DNA of 64,000 nucleotides from Dyadobacter flavalbus (GCF_006149045.1 NZ_VBSN01000059.1:248001-312000); one strand, 5' to 3'; positions 18,034 to 26,196 are shown, counted from the first letter of the stretch. Notes: generated by a model not told the origin, from the letters alone. Numbers and translations: made by a program.

Positions 18034-19269
18034 TTACTGCTCCTCGTCGCCTGCAAATTTATTCACAACGCTGTTTAGTGTAAGGCCCTGGACAATGACG
18101 GAAAAGATCACAATAAAGTAACAGCATGACAAAATCGCTTCCCGGTACGGAGAAGCCGGAAGCAGCAACGCCATGGCAACGGATATGCCGCCGCGCAGTC
18201 CGGCCCACGTCAGGATGGCAAGGTTGTCCGGGTTCAGTCTGCGCAAAATGAAAATAGCAGGAATAGAAATACTGATCATTCTGGCAAAGAGAACGATAAG
18301 AACCGAAACACAGCCAATCAGCAGGTAATTGCTGAAAAAAGGAAGCAGGATAAGCTGCAAACCGATCATGACAAACAGAATCGTGTTCAGAACTTCATCC
18401 AGCAGCTGCCAAACCTTGCTAAGTGACTGTTCTGCCGGATGCGATTTTCCAAAACGGTTATTCCCGATGATGAGGCCGGCAGTTACAGCCGATAATGGAA
18501 CAGACGCATGAAAACGTCCGGCTACAACCGAAAGCCCCAGGACAAGCGCAACCGAAATCAGAAATATTGTCTGAAAATCGCTGATTGATTTCATAAGCCG
18601 GTAACCCGTATAACCTGCCATCAGACCGATTACAATACCGCCGATGACTTCCTGTGAAAAAAGTACCAGCGATTGCATGAGCGATAAGCTTTCCTGCGAC
18701 TGATCGGCAATGCTGAGCAAGGTGACAAACAGAATAAGACCCACGGCGTCATTGAACATGGATTCACCCGAAATGATGGTTTCCAGCCGGGCAGGAATTC
18801 TGGACTGTTTCAAAATGGATGCAACGGCAATCGGGTCTGTGGGTGAAATCAGCGCTCCGAAAACGAATGAATAAACCAGCGGAACTTCAACATTCAACAA
18901 GACGGTTGCCAGATGAAAAAGTCCGCCGAATACACCGGCGGAAACAATAACACCCATGGTGCTTAGCAAAATGACAGGCGCTCTCAGCTTTTTAAGATCC
19001 TCATAATCAAAATGCATGGCCATGGCAAACAGCAGAAATCCCAGCATGACATCCAGCAGTACCTTTGAAAAATCAATGTTATAGGTCAGCGTTTGGATCA
19101 GTCCGGAGTTTTCAGAACCTGTTTTACCGATCAGTATGATAAAAAGCGAAACCACCTTGGTAATCGTCATGACGCCGATGGTTCCCGGAAGCCTGAGAAA
19201 ACGTTGGTTGAGGTAGGAAAATGCCGCACTGGTTATGATCAGCGCTGTAACAATAGTCAGTATATCCAT
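18034..19269 (-). CDS. NhaP-type (CPA1) Na+/H+ antiporter
   Basis: A 411-residue protein with about 12 membrane segments. The CPA1 marks are ISPTDPIAVASIL around residue 140, the ion-binding ND pair in GESMFNDAVGLILF around 165, and the conserved WAGLRGGISVAMALLLP near residue 360. There is no long cytoplasmic C-terminal regulatory domain. It exchanges Na+ or K+ for H+ across the inner membrane. The start is the ATG at 19269. No operon partner is seen. Confidence 0.92.
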   Translation of the reverse strand: MDILTIVTALIITSAAFSYLNQRFLRLPGTIGVMTITKVVSLFIILIGKTGSENSGLIQTLTYNIDFSKVLLDVMLGFLLFAMAMHFDYEDLKKLRAPVILLSTMGVIVSAGVFGGLFHLATVLLNVEVPLVYSFVFGALISPTDPIAVASILKQSRIPARLETIISGESMFNDAVGLILFVTLLSIADQSQESLSLMQSLVLFSQEVIGGIVIGLMAGYTGYRLMKSISDFQTIFLISVALVLGLSVVAGRFHASVPLSAVTAGLIIGNNRFGKSHPAEQSLSKVWQLLDEVLNTILFVMIGLQLILLPFFSNYLLIGCVSVLIVLFARMISISIPAIFILRRLNPDNLAILTWAGLRGGISVAMALLLPASPYREAILSCCYFIVIFSVIVQGLTLNSVVNKFAGDEEQ

Positions 19270-19436
19270 CAGGTGATTCTTGAAAATTTCGGGAACAAAT
19301 TGCGCAGTTTTAAGGAATAGGCCGAGCCCGTTTATTTCATTAAAACACCATTCCGGTTGATACGTTAACAGTCACCGCGAATGAAGTTTTATTCCGTGTG
19401 CCTGAAATCCTATTGATTTCTCAAACCAATTCCTTC

Positions 19437-20591
19437 TTAATTTACCGGACTTTCAGACTTGTATTTTCTGATATATCCGGATGGTGTGGTTCCTTCATAT
19501 TTCTTAAAAACCTGATTGAATGTAGCTTTTGAATTAAAGCCGCATTCCAGCGCAATACCCAGCAGCGACAAATGATTATTCGCCGGATTGACAGCTTCCC
19601 GCTTGAATTCCTGTAAACGATACTGATTGACAAACTCAAAAAAGTTGCAGTTAAATGCAGAATTGATAACCTGCGATAACTGATGTCTGGGCAAATTGAT
19701 CAGCACACTCAGTTCTGTAATGTTCAAATCAGGATCAAGGTAAGGTTTTTCAGCTGACATGAAATCGCGCAGTTGTACGGCAATCGTCTTTGTAGCTTCG
19801 TCGGAAAGCCCGCTTTTGGAATATTTTACAGGTTTGGCAATCTGATCTTCATCTTGTAATTCCGTTGCCGGAACAACTTCAACCTGCCATTCGGTTTTTC
19901 CCTGGATCATTTTGTAGGCTATCCAGTAAATCAGCAGTACGACCAGAATAAAATGGGACGGGTATATTCCTGAAAAATAAGGAAGCTGGTATTTGCGTGC
20001 ATAAAAAGTGAAAAGCGAGAAAACCAGAACGCCCAGAACAAGCCAGAGGAACGTTTCCAGCCAGCGAACATGGACATGCGTATCGTCGGAAAAGAAAAGA
20101 ACACGCTTTTTTTTGCTCTGATAAAAAAACAGCAAAGCCGCCGTTACAAAAGCAATATGCAGATACGTGGTTAAATGATTCATCCAGCCGAAATCCGCTT
20201 GCGCAAGCCGGACGGGATCTGTTAAAATGTCTAGCTTATAGGAAGCGGAGGCAGTGAAATAGGGGAGAAGCAGGATCAAATAAATTGCGAAGGGTACAAG
20301 ATATGCAAGATGCCGGGGCTTGAAGGAAAAATCAATATCAACAACACTCTGCGTAAGAATCAACAGGAGCGGCCCGTACAAAACCGGAAGCAGCCACGAT
20401 AACCTGCTTAAATGCGGGAATTGCAGAAACAGATCTTTTACATCCAGATAAATCAGCGATAAATGTCCGATCAGCACTGCAATCAGGACAGACAGGATGC
20501 GGTTTGGAACCTTGTTCAGCCCTTTGTTATAAAGCAGAAAAATCAGAAATATTCCCTGCAGGATTCCGGAAATCAAAATGGCAGAAATCAA
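19437..20591 (-). CDS. Membrane-bound AraC-family regulator
   Basis: A 384-residue protein. Residues 1-240 hold about seven transmembrane helices, and residues about 280-380 are an AraC/XylS DNA-binding domain (FKREAVNPANNH, LGIALECGFNSKATFNQVFKKYEGTTPSGYIR split across both HTH motifs). Such 7-TM AraC proteins are common in Bacteroidota and sense membrane or periplasmic signals. The only start in frame before the first helix is TTG at 20591, after an in-frame TAA 15 nt upstream, so a TTG start is likely. The target is unknown. Confidence 0.88.
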   Translation of the reverse strand: MISAILISGILQGIFLIFLLYNKGLNKVPNRILSVLIAVLIGHLSLIYLDVKDLFLQFPHLSRLSWLLPVLYGPLLLILTQSVVDIDFSFKPRHLAYLVPFAIYLILLLPYFTASASYKLDILTDPVRLAQADFGWMNHLTTYLHIAFVTAALLFFYQSKKKRVLFFSDDTHVHVRWLETFLWLVLGVLVFSLFTFYARKYQLPYFSGIYPSHFILVVLLIYWIAYKMIQGKTEWQVEVVPATELQDEDQIAKPVKYSKSGLSDEATKTIAVQLRDFMSAEKPYLDPDLNITELSVLINLPRHQLSQVINSAFNCNFFEFVNQYRLQEFKREAVNPANNHLSLLGIALECGFNSKATFNQVFKKYEGTTPSGYIRKYKSESPVN

Positions 20592-20817
20592 TTTGTCAGC
20601 GCTTTAAAGGAATGAATAATAAGGTCTGAGCTTGTCGGGAAAGACGATCAGACCGTTTTCTTTGATCAAAATTGCGGAAAAATCAGGGAAATGAATCACC
20701 GCTTGCACATTGCCGCTGCTTTGCTTCTGCCCGGGGTTTTTTATGCATGCACAGCGCTTTGCCGTGCCTGAAAAATCATGTTTTTACAAGCATTTACAAT
20801 CCAATCAATCATAAGCC

Positions 20818-22167
20818 ATGAAAATCAGGAAGTCTGTTTTATTACTCTTTGCCGTTTGCGCCTGTTTCAATTTATCCGCTCAGGATACGTCGCGTTACCA
20901 GCTCAGGATTTCGGTCCCGTTGCTGGATTTTCCCCAGAACAAGGATCTGCCGCAGCGTTATGTTTCCATGAACCAGTCCATCGAATTGGCCAACGGCATG
21001 TATGAACTTTCCTTTGCCGGAATAGACAAGCTGGGCAATTGGATCGTCCGTCCGAAGTCCGGCGCAGTGGGCAGAAATGTACTGAACGGCGTTTTGAAAT
21101 ATGCCATGAGCCTGGGATTTTCCAGGTACGGAAGTGAGTTGCCGATACCGCTTGGCGTGTGGGCGCATGAGGAATTTCACCGTTCCGTTCTCGGCGTAAA
21201 CGGTATTGCTTCCAAAAACGGCAACTGGTTTCTGAGCCGATGGGACGGAACGGTGTACGGCATCAGCGACGAAGCGCTTGGTAATCTTAAACGCTCAGAC
21301 CCGAATGCGTTGCTTTATGCTTATACGGCAGGCATACAGTCCGAAGTGCTAATGAACCAAAGAAATACAACTGACAATTTTTACAGGAAACGTACTTTCT
21401 ATAAAAATGCGCTGCTGCTTTACAATGCCTGGTATGTTCACAATTATTTCAGGTTTTCAACAAGTCCGGAAAGTGATTCAGTGAAGATCTGGGCAGCGCC
21501 GCATGAAAGTCCGGTTGCTTCCGAACGGGATTTTGCCGGTGCGGACCTTACGGCATGGGCTTATGACATGTTCAGCCCGAAAACAGCCTTTACCGAGCGT
21601 GCTAAATTTCCGGACGGCGAAGGCGTAAACAGAAGAATCGGGTTTTCAGAACTGTCTGCCGGAGCACAGGATTATTTATTGAAACAGAAAAAACTTTCCT
21701 TGCTGAACTTCATCAATCCGGCCATATTTTTTATCAACCGCATCAGGATCAATTCGCATTTTGCTTTTAATTTCTTTACCCAATATGCGCCCACACATTT
21801 CGGGAACGATGTGGCACTGTTTATACCCGTACAGCTGAAAAGGCGCGATCTGCTGTTCGCGTTCCACCGGTACAGCAATCTGGAAAAACGCCGTTTTGGT
21901 GCGGAGTTAGGCATTCTAAACCATGCTGTTGCCCAAAGAGTGGAAGCAGACATCATACTTCATGCCTGGGAACAACCTGAAAATTTTCTGGAAAACAACT
22001 ACGCAGCCGGCGGAGCCGTGGATATGATAACAAGGTATGCAATGACCAGAAGCCTGTCGGGATTCGTCCGGGTAAATGCAAAAACAAAAGGCTGGGTTAT
22101 CGGGAATCCATACCTGAAATCCAATATCTCCGTTCAGACCGGGCTCCGGATTGATCTGGAAAAATAG
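20818..22167 (+). CDS. Secreted protein with an HEEFH zinc-protease-like motif
   Basis: A 449-residue protein with a signal peptide (MKIRKSVLLLFAVCACFNLSAQ). Near residue 120 lies GVWAHEEFHRSVLG, which has the HExxH form of zincin metalloproteases. A Glu about 60 residues later (AGIQSEVLMNQ) could be a third ligand as in gluzincins, but this is only positional. The N- and C-terminal parts look beta-rich (repeated aromatic-x-aromatic strands, final QTGLRIDLEK), possibly an outer-membrane-type barrel tail. No standard protease family is recognised. The start is the ATG at 20818. The Ro60 RNA array lies downstream, convergent. Confidence 0.6.
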   Translation: MKIRKSVLLLFAVCACFNLSAQDTSRYQLRISVPLLDFPQNKDLPQRYVSMNQSIELANGMYELSFAGIDKLGNWIVRPKSGAVGRNVLNGVLKYAMSLGFSRYGSELPIPLGVWAHEEFHRSVLGVNGIASKNGNWFLSRWDGTVYGISDEALGNLKRSDPNALLYAYTAGIQSEVLMNQRNTTDNFYRKRTFYKNALLLYNAWYVHNYFRFSTSPESDSVKIWAAPHESPVASERDFAGADLTAWAYDMFSPKTAFTERAKFPDGEGVNRRIGFSELSAGAQDYLLKQKKLSLLNFINPAIFFINRIRINSHFAFNFFTQYAPTHFGNDVALFIPVQLKRRDLLFAFHRYSNLEKRRFGAELGILNHAVAQRVEADIILHAWEQPENFLENNYAAGGAVDMITRYAMTRSLSGFVRVNAKTKGWVIGNPYLKSNISVQTGLRIDLEK

Positions 22168-22290
22168 CTGGAAATAGAGACGTGATTTGTAAATATGAGA
22201 TGCCATACAAACTTATCCATAGCAGCCGGAAATCTGCTGGTATTCCGTCTGTTATGAAAAAGTCTAACGGTTTAAAATGAATTTGAAAAA

Positions 22291-22390
22291 TCAAAAGAGT
22301 AACAAACCAAATGTGTGAAACAGGATTCGAACCTGACCGTTTGCACGGTTTCTACCAGAAGAAGTAACACATTCGTACGACATCTTTCAA
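22291..22390 (-). ncRNA. Y RNA-like tRNA mimic, module 3
   Basis: Outer helix: UUGAAAGA (22390-22383) with UCUUUUGA (22298-22291). Next come UGUCGUA (22382-22376) and inner helix AAUGUGU (22373-22367) with ACACAUU (22316-22310). UACUUC (22366-22361) then leads into a tRNA-like body: hairpin CCGU-GCAA-ACGG (22348-22337) and a T-arm CAGG-UUCGAAU-CCUG (22335-22321). It is the shortest of the three modules and lacks a full D-arm; UUCU-GGU-AGAA may stand in. Confidence 0.75.
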
Positions 22391-22395
22391 ATAAC

Positions 22396-22545
22396 AAAAA
22401 GGGTAAAAATCAATGCGTGACATGCACCTTGCGGTGCCCTGCTCTACCAACTGAGCTACCTGCAGCTTGCGCAACAGAGCCGGACTCGAACCGGCGACCC
22501 GGGATGTGACAGATCGAAGTAACACGCATTTACGACACCTTTTTT
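22396..22545 (-). ncRNA. Y RNA-like RNA with circularly permuted tRNA fold, module 2
   Basis: Outer helix: AAAAAGG (22544-22538) with CCUUUUU (22402-22396). UGUCGUA (22537-22531) is followed by inner helix AAUGCGUG (22530-22523) with CACGCAUU (22419-22412), perfect over 8 bp, and then UUACUUC. The body reads, in order: T-arm GCCGG-UUCGAGU-CCGGC (22495-22479); acceptor-like helix CUGUUGC / GCUGCAG closed by GCAA (22477-22460, one U-U mismatch); D-arm GCUC-AGUUGGUA-GAGC (22456-22441); and a short anticodon-type hairpin GCACC-GCAA-GGUGC (22437-22424). The order T, acceptor, D, anticodon is that of a tRNA opened at the variable loop, with its acceptor end sealed, as in YrlA RNAs. Confidence 0.82.
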
Positions 22546-22548
22546 CTT

Positions 22549-22672
22549 TCAAGGAGCAACAGGCAAAACAGGCCGGGGAACCGCTTTGAGGACTCGAACC
22601 TCCATCCTGGCTTTCACCATAATGCCCACCCCGTAAGTGCAGCGAAGTATCCTGTTTCTACGGCATCCTTAA
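22549..22672 (-). ncRNA. Y RNA-like tRNA mimic, module 1
   Basis: Outer helix: UUAAGGA (22672-22666) with UCCUUGA (22555-22549). UGCCGUA (22665-22659) is followed by inner helix AAACAGG (22657-22651) with CCUGUUU (22572-22566) and then AUACUUC. The body has a CGGGG/CCCCG helix (22633-22629 with 22578-22574), hairpin UGGU-GAAA-GCCA (22619-22608) and T-arm GAGG-UUCGAGU-CCUC (22602-22588). It starts about 120 nt after the Ro60 stop codon, so it may be co-transcribed with that gene. Confidence 0.78.
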
Positions 22673-22790
22673 TGGTTGTTGATCCGCTTTTGGCCGTTAG
22701 CTTTTAGCTGTCAGGGTTTTAATTTTGGGCTATTTGTCATTTTAAAATATTTTAGTTGAAACGTATACATATTTATCAGGTATCCGCAAT

Positions 22791-24365
22791 TCAAAGCATG
22801 ACTGAATTGATTTCGTGCAAAGCGGAATGGCCGTTTTCAAGCGCATGCAGGACGTCAAAAATCTTGTCACTCCATCCGGCAAGCAAGTACACGTCATTCT
22901 GCACAAGCTGCAAAGGCGGTTGGCCGTAACCTCTTAAATCGAAAAGGTACAATTTTGCATCGGGTGCAATTTCACGTTTATACCGGATCCAGAGCGCATG
23001 GATATGCTCCGGGCTGCCGTTGCTGTTCCAGAGCTGACAGTCGGTAAACAGCATGACTTTATCCATGATTATTTTCCTTTTCAGCAAATCCTTTATCACC
23101 AGATAGCCGTTTGTCGCGTACCCGACTTCACCCGTGCGTTTGTAAAATTCCTGCACATTGGCCAGAATGCTGTTTTTAGGTACGGTAATGGTTTTCCACT
23201 TGTCACCAAACATTCCGACAACCACATTTTTACTGCGCGAGCGCAGCAGCATGGCAAGCATCAGCCCGATGTCGAAAAGCTGGATTTTAGATTTGGGTGA
23301 AACCGGCATTTGCATGGAGCCCGAAACGTCACACGCAAGCAGAACCCTTGTATGCTGGTCAAAGCCGGCCATGGAAGCCGCGCTGCGGGCGGCGGCTTTT
23401 TCAAGAGCTTCCAGCAAATCACCCGTATAACCCGTGTTTCCAAACAAAAGATTTTTGATCTTATCTGAAAAGTGCGGTGCCGTTACCTGCATTTCGGCCT
23501 GTAATTCGCGGTAGGCAGCCAGATACCGAAAAGGAAACTGCTTTGCTTTGGCCACTTTTTCAGCTGATGAAATGATTTCACAAACTTTTTGCAGATGTCC
23601 GTACGAAACGCCTGCCTGAAGGATATTCCGCAGGTTCCGCAGCATGGCCATATAGCCGACTTTATTACTATCGATCAGTTCTTCCCATTTATGCTTGAAA
23701 GCTTCGGCACGGGAGGTTTCATTCTCAAAATGATTCTGGCCCAGTGCAGACAATTCCGTTTCCCACGTATAAGCGGTTTCCAGTTTGTTTCCTGCAATTT
23801 TGTCAAAAAGCATTTGCTGCATTTCATCCTTGGCTTTCGGATGGACCAGAAACAATGCATCGCGTAACTTGACATCTCCGTTGCGGTTGTACTTTGAAAA
23901 CTGGTATTCATCAAAGCGGTTGAATGCAGCCGACAATCCTTTCTGTAACTGCTTGGAAAACCGGTTCAGCTTTTTCAGACCGGTACGTTCGTTCAGGAGC
24001 TGATAGCAGGCGAGCAGTTCCGTAATTTCATCAGCACGGGCGATTACTTTTTCCGTTGTTCGGGCAATCAGGTTATCGCCGGAGTGAATCCGGGCCAGTT
24101 CGGTCAGCAGTACGAGCGGAGCAGAGCGCATGTACATTTTATGACGGGCATATACGGCAAGTCTGGCTACAAATAACGGGTCGCATGAAGCAATCAGCGC
24201 CCGAACCCGGTGAAGCCGTTCGTCGTTTTTTTCATAGAAGGTATCATTCAGCGACCAGGTTACTACGGCGGTATAAAGCTGCATTTCAGGATTCATTACA
24301 AATGCTTTTGCTCCTTCGTGATTTCTGGTCTGCCGCGTGCTGCTTTTCTGCGTATTGAATTTCAT
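22791..24365 (-). CDS. rsr: Ro60/Rsr ortholog: TROVE-domain RNA-binding protein with vWA domain
   Basis: A 524-residue protein. Residues about 5-330 form the helical TROVE ring (opens MKFNTQKSSTRQTRNHEGAKAF; RNPxx-like helices with RNLRNILQAGVS near 245). Residues about 338-510 are a vWA domain with MIDAS motif DVSGS at 346-350 and the TD of FTDCQLW. Ro60 proteins bind Y RNAs on the outside of the ring and misfolded RNA ends in the cavity, and in bacteria act with nucleases in RNA quality control and stress recovery. Length and domain order match bacterial Rsr. The start ATG at 24365 has a near-consensus Shine-Dalgarno, AAGGAGGTTACTATG, unusual in this phylum. Three Y RNA-like modules follow on the same strand, and a WYL regulator is divergent. 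Confidence 0.95.
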   Translation of the reverse strand: MKFNTQKSSTRQTRNHEGAKAFVMNPEMQLYTAVVTWSLNDTFYEKNDERLHRVRALIASCDPLFVARLAVYARHKMYMRSAPLVLLTELARIHSGDNLIARTTEKVIARADEITELLACYQLLNERTGLKKLNRFSKQLQKGLSAAFNRFDEYQFSKYNRNGDVKLRDALFLVHPKAKDEMQQMLFDKIAGNKLETAYTWETELSALGQNHFENETSRAEAFKHKWEELIDSNKVGYMAMLRNLRNILQAGVSYGHLQKVCEIISSAEKVAKAKQFPFRYLAAYRELQAEMQVTAPHFSDKIKNLLFGNTGYTGDLLEALEKAAARSAASMAGFDQHTRVLLACDVSGSMQMPVSPKSKIQLFDIGLMLAMLLRSRSKNVVVGMFGDKWKTITVPKNSILANVQEFYKRTGEVGYATNGYLVIKDLLKRKIIMDKVMLFTDCQLWNSNGSPEHIHALWIRYKREIAPDAKLYLFDLRGYGQPPLQLVQNDVYLLAGWSDKIFDVLHALENGHSALHEINSVML

Positions 24366-24430
24366 AGTAACCTCCTTTCGTTAATTTGCTGTGTACATTT
24401 TCTCTTTGACAATGCAAACCAAAAGCCCGG

Positions 24431-24451
24431 CTGCGCAGTCTTTTTGCGCAG
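24431..24451. promoter_or_regulatory. Inverted repeat, candidate WYL operator
   Basis: CTGCGCA (24431-24437) and TGCGCAG (24445-24451) form a perfect 7-bp inverted repeat with a 7-nt spacer, in the 122-bp region between the divergent Ro60 and WYL genes. It overlaps the candidate -33 box of the WYL promoter, so autoregulation is plausible. Confidence 0.5.
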
Positions 24452-24472
24452 AAGGATTTATTTTTATATTTT
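24443..24472 (+). promoter_or_regulatory. Candidate promoter of the WYL gene
   Basis: TTTG at 24443-24446 and TATATTTT at 24465-24472, 18 nt apart, resemble the Bacteroidota -33/-7 pair. The ATG is 16 nt beyond. Confidence 0.35.
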
Positions 24473-24487
24473 CCGAAAATATTTTTT

Positions 24488-25531
24488 ATGCCTGTAAACC
24501 GCAACGCACTGATTCGTTACCGTACGATTGACAATTGTCTGCAGAACCGTTTTCGCAAATGGACGCTGGACGATCTGATTGAAGCTTGTTCCGCTGCACT
24601 TTACGAGTTTGAAGGCATTGACAAAGGCGTAAGCCGCCGGTCTGTTCAGGCGGATATTGAAATGATGCGGAGTGACAAGCTTGGTTACGAAGCACCGATT
24701 GTGGTCGTTGATAAAAAATATTATACGTATTCCGACAGGCATTACAGCATTACCAATATTCCTCTGAGCCATGAAGATCTGAAAGTGCTCGGTGAAGTTT
24801 CGGGCTTGTTGAAACAATTTAAAGGATTCAGCCATTTTAGCGATCTGTCGGAAATGGTCAGCAAGCTGGAAGACCGGATTTATGCGCAGAAAACCCACAG
24901 TTTTCCTGTGGTTGAATTTGAGAAAAACGATCATCTGAAAGGGCTGGAATTTATTGAAGGAATTCGCAAAGCCATTATTTCAAAAACGGTGCTTTGTGTA
25001 ACTTATCAGTCGTTCAAGGCAAAGCAGCCAAATACATTCTGTTTTAGTCCGTATCTTCTGAAAGAATACAGAAACCGGTGGTTTGTACTCGGGCAACCGC
25101 ATCAGCGGCATGCGCCGTTGCTTACGCTGGCACTGGACAGGTTCCAGTCACTGGAAAACAGCCTTCATGAAAATTACCGTGAAAACCGGACCATTGATCT
25201 TGCGACCTACTATGCGGATGTTTTGGGTGTTACTAAAACCCCCGGCCAGCGCAGCATGGAAGTGACTTTCTGGATGAGCCACACCGAAGCGCCATATGTA
25301 ATCACCAAGCCGCTGCATGCCACGCAAAAAATAGTGAGCAACAACGATGAAGGCATTGTTTTCAGCATTCAGGTAATTTACAATTATGAGCTCGAACGGG
25401 AGCTGCTTGGCTTTGGGCCCAAACTCCGGATTTTAGGCCCGCCAAGTCTGCAGAAGCGCATTTCGGAACAGCTTTCGGAGGCGTTAAAATATTATGCAGT
25501 GCCGGTTACGGCTATTGACAATCAGTTGTAA
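24488..25531 (+). CDS. WYL-domain transcriptional regulator
   Basis: A 347-residue protein. The N-terminal 75 residues are a winged-helix-like region (TLDDLIEACSAAL, VSRRSVQADIEMMRSD). The WYL domain is at about 150-225, with the typical end SPYLLKEYRNRWFVLG; the usual W-Y-L positions read F-S-P-Y-L-L and then R-W-F-V-L-G. A WCX-like C-terminal domain follows (MEVTFWMSHTEAPYV, ELERELLGFGPKLRILGP). WYL proteins sense nucleic acid or nucleotide ligands and control stress and defence operons. It is divergent from the Ro60 gene across 122 bp holding an inverted repeat, so it probably controls both. The start is the ATG at 24488. Confidence 0.92.
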   Translation: MPVNRNALIRYRTIDNCLQNRFRKWTLDDLIEACSAALYEFEGIDKGVSRRSVQADIEMMRSDKLGYEAPIVVVDKKYYTYSDRHYSITNIPLSHEDLKVLGEVSGLLKQFKGFSHFSDLSEMVSKLEDRIYAQKTHSFPVVEFEKNDHLKGLEFIEGIRKAIISKTVLCVTYQSFKAKQPNTFCFSPYLLKEYRNRWFVLGQPHQRHAPLLTLALDRFQSLENSLHENYRENRTIDLATYYADVLGVTKTPGQRSMEVTFWMSHTEAPYVITKPLHATQKIVSNNDEGIVFSIQVIYNYELERELLGFGPKLRILGPPSLQKRISEQLSEALKYYAVPVTAIDNQL

Positions 25532-26076
25532 GCCGGTTCGGAGCTTAATGATCTGATAGCGGTTAAAATACAAAAGCTGATGATTCCGGCCTTTTTGCCG
25601 CAAATACCGGTATACCTCGGAATAAAATTACATTGCATCTTGTACACTTATCTGATTGGTTTTCAGCAGGGCATAAAGTGGATTAATCAGGATGTAAATG
25701 CATTTATCAAAAATAAATATCCAAACGCTTGCAATTTAAAATGCATTAACATTACTTTGTCTATCAATTTTATAGACTTATAGTTCTGAACCACCCTGCA
25801 CTATAAGTAAACCTGAAATCATTTATATATGAAAGCGGTTATTTTACATTCTTCAGATTTGTCTGTCATGACAAATACGGTGGTTTTCTTACAATCCAAT
25901 CCATTCAGCGCGGATTGTTGTAGCATGTAATATCTTTTTGTTTCGGTTATATCCTGGAATATCCCATTTGGCAGTACCGCCATTCAGGTAAATTTTCGGT
26001 GGTTGTCAATTTGCGTTAACTGGCGGACTGTCCGTGGGGTATTCTGGTATTCATATTCAATATAGCTATTTCAGTT
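25532..26076. other. 545-bp gap, nothing supported
   Basis: A+T-rich stretch after the WYL gene. A 67-codon plus-strand frame at 25580-25783 has no domain and poor composition, and is not called. No hairpin or repeat was noticed. Confidence 0.4.
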
Positions 26077-26196
26077 ATGACATTTGCTGACGTAATACTT
26101 CTTGCCAAAAAAATCGCAGTCGGTATCCTGCTCACCATCGTTCCGTTTGTTCTGATAGCCGGAGGAATCTGGCTTGCGTATAGCATTATCCGGTAA
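26077..26196 (+). CDS. Small single-pass membrane protein, 39 aa
   Basis: ATG at 26077 to TAA at 26196 encodes 39 residues: a short amphipathic start with two Lys (MTFADVILLAKKIAVG), then one hydrophobic helix (ILLTIVPFVLIAGGIWLAYS) and Ile-Arg at the end. Gene-like features are the clean helix and its position 30 nt before the sterol desaturase gene on the same strand. It could be a small partner of that membrane enzyme. It has no recognised family. Confidence 0.5.
   Translation: MTFADVILLAKKIAVGILLTIVPFVLIAGGIWLAYSIIR

Noticed and set aside
22291..22672. Ordinary tRNA genes (three T-arm sequences GGTTCGARTCC and one D-arm on the minus strand)
   Set aside because: No module gives a complete cloverleaf in normal order. 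There is no anticodon loop, acceptor strands are sealed by a tetraloop or missing, and no discriminator/CCA end is found. The T-arms sit inside larger helices shared by all three modules.
24366..24430. Sigma-54 promoter for Ro60, as in RtcR-controlled loci
   Set aside because: No GG/GC pair with the required spacing is visible, and the adjacent regulator is a WYL protein, not an RtcR-type activator.
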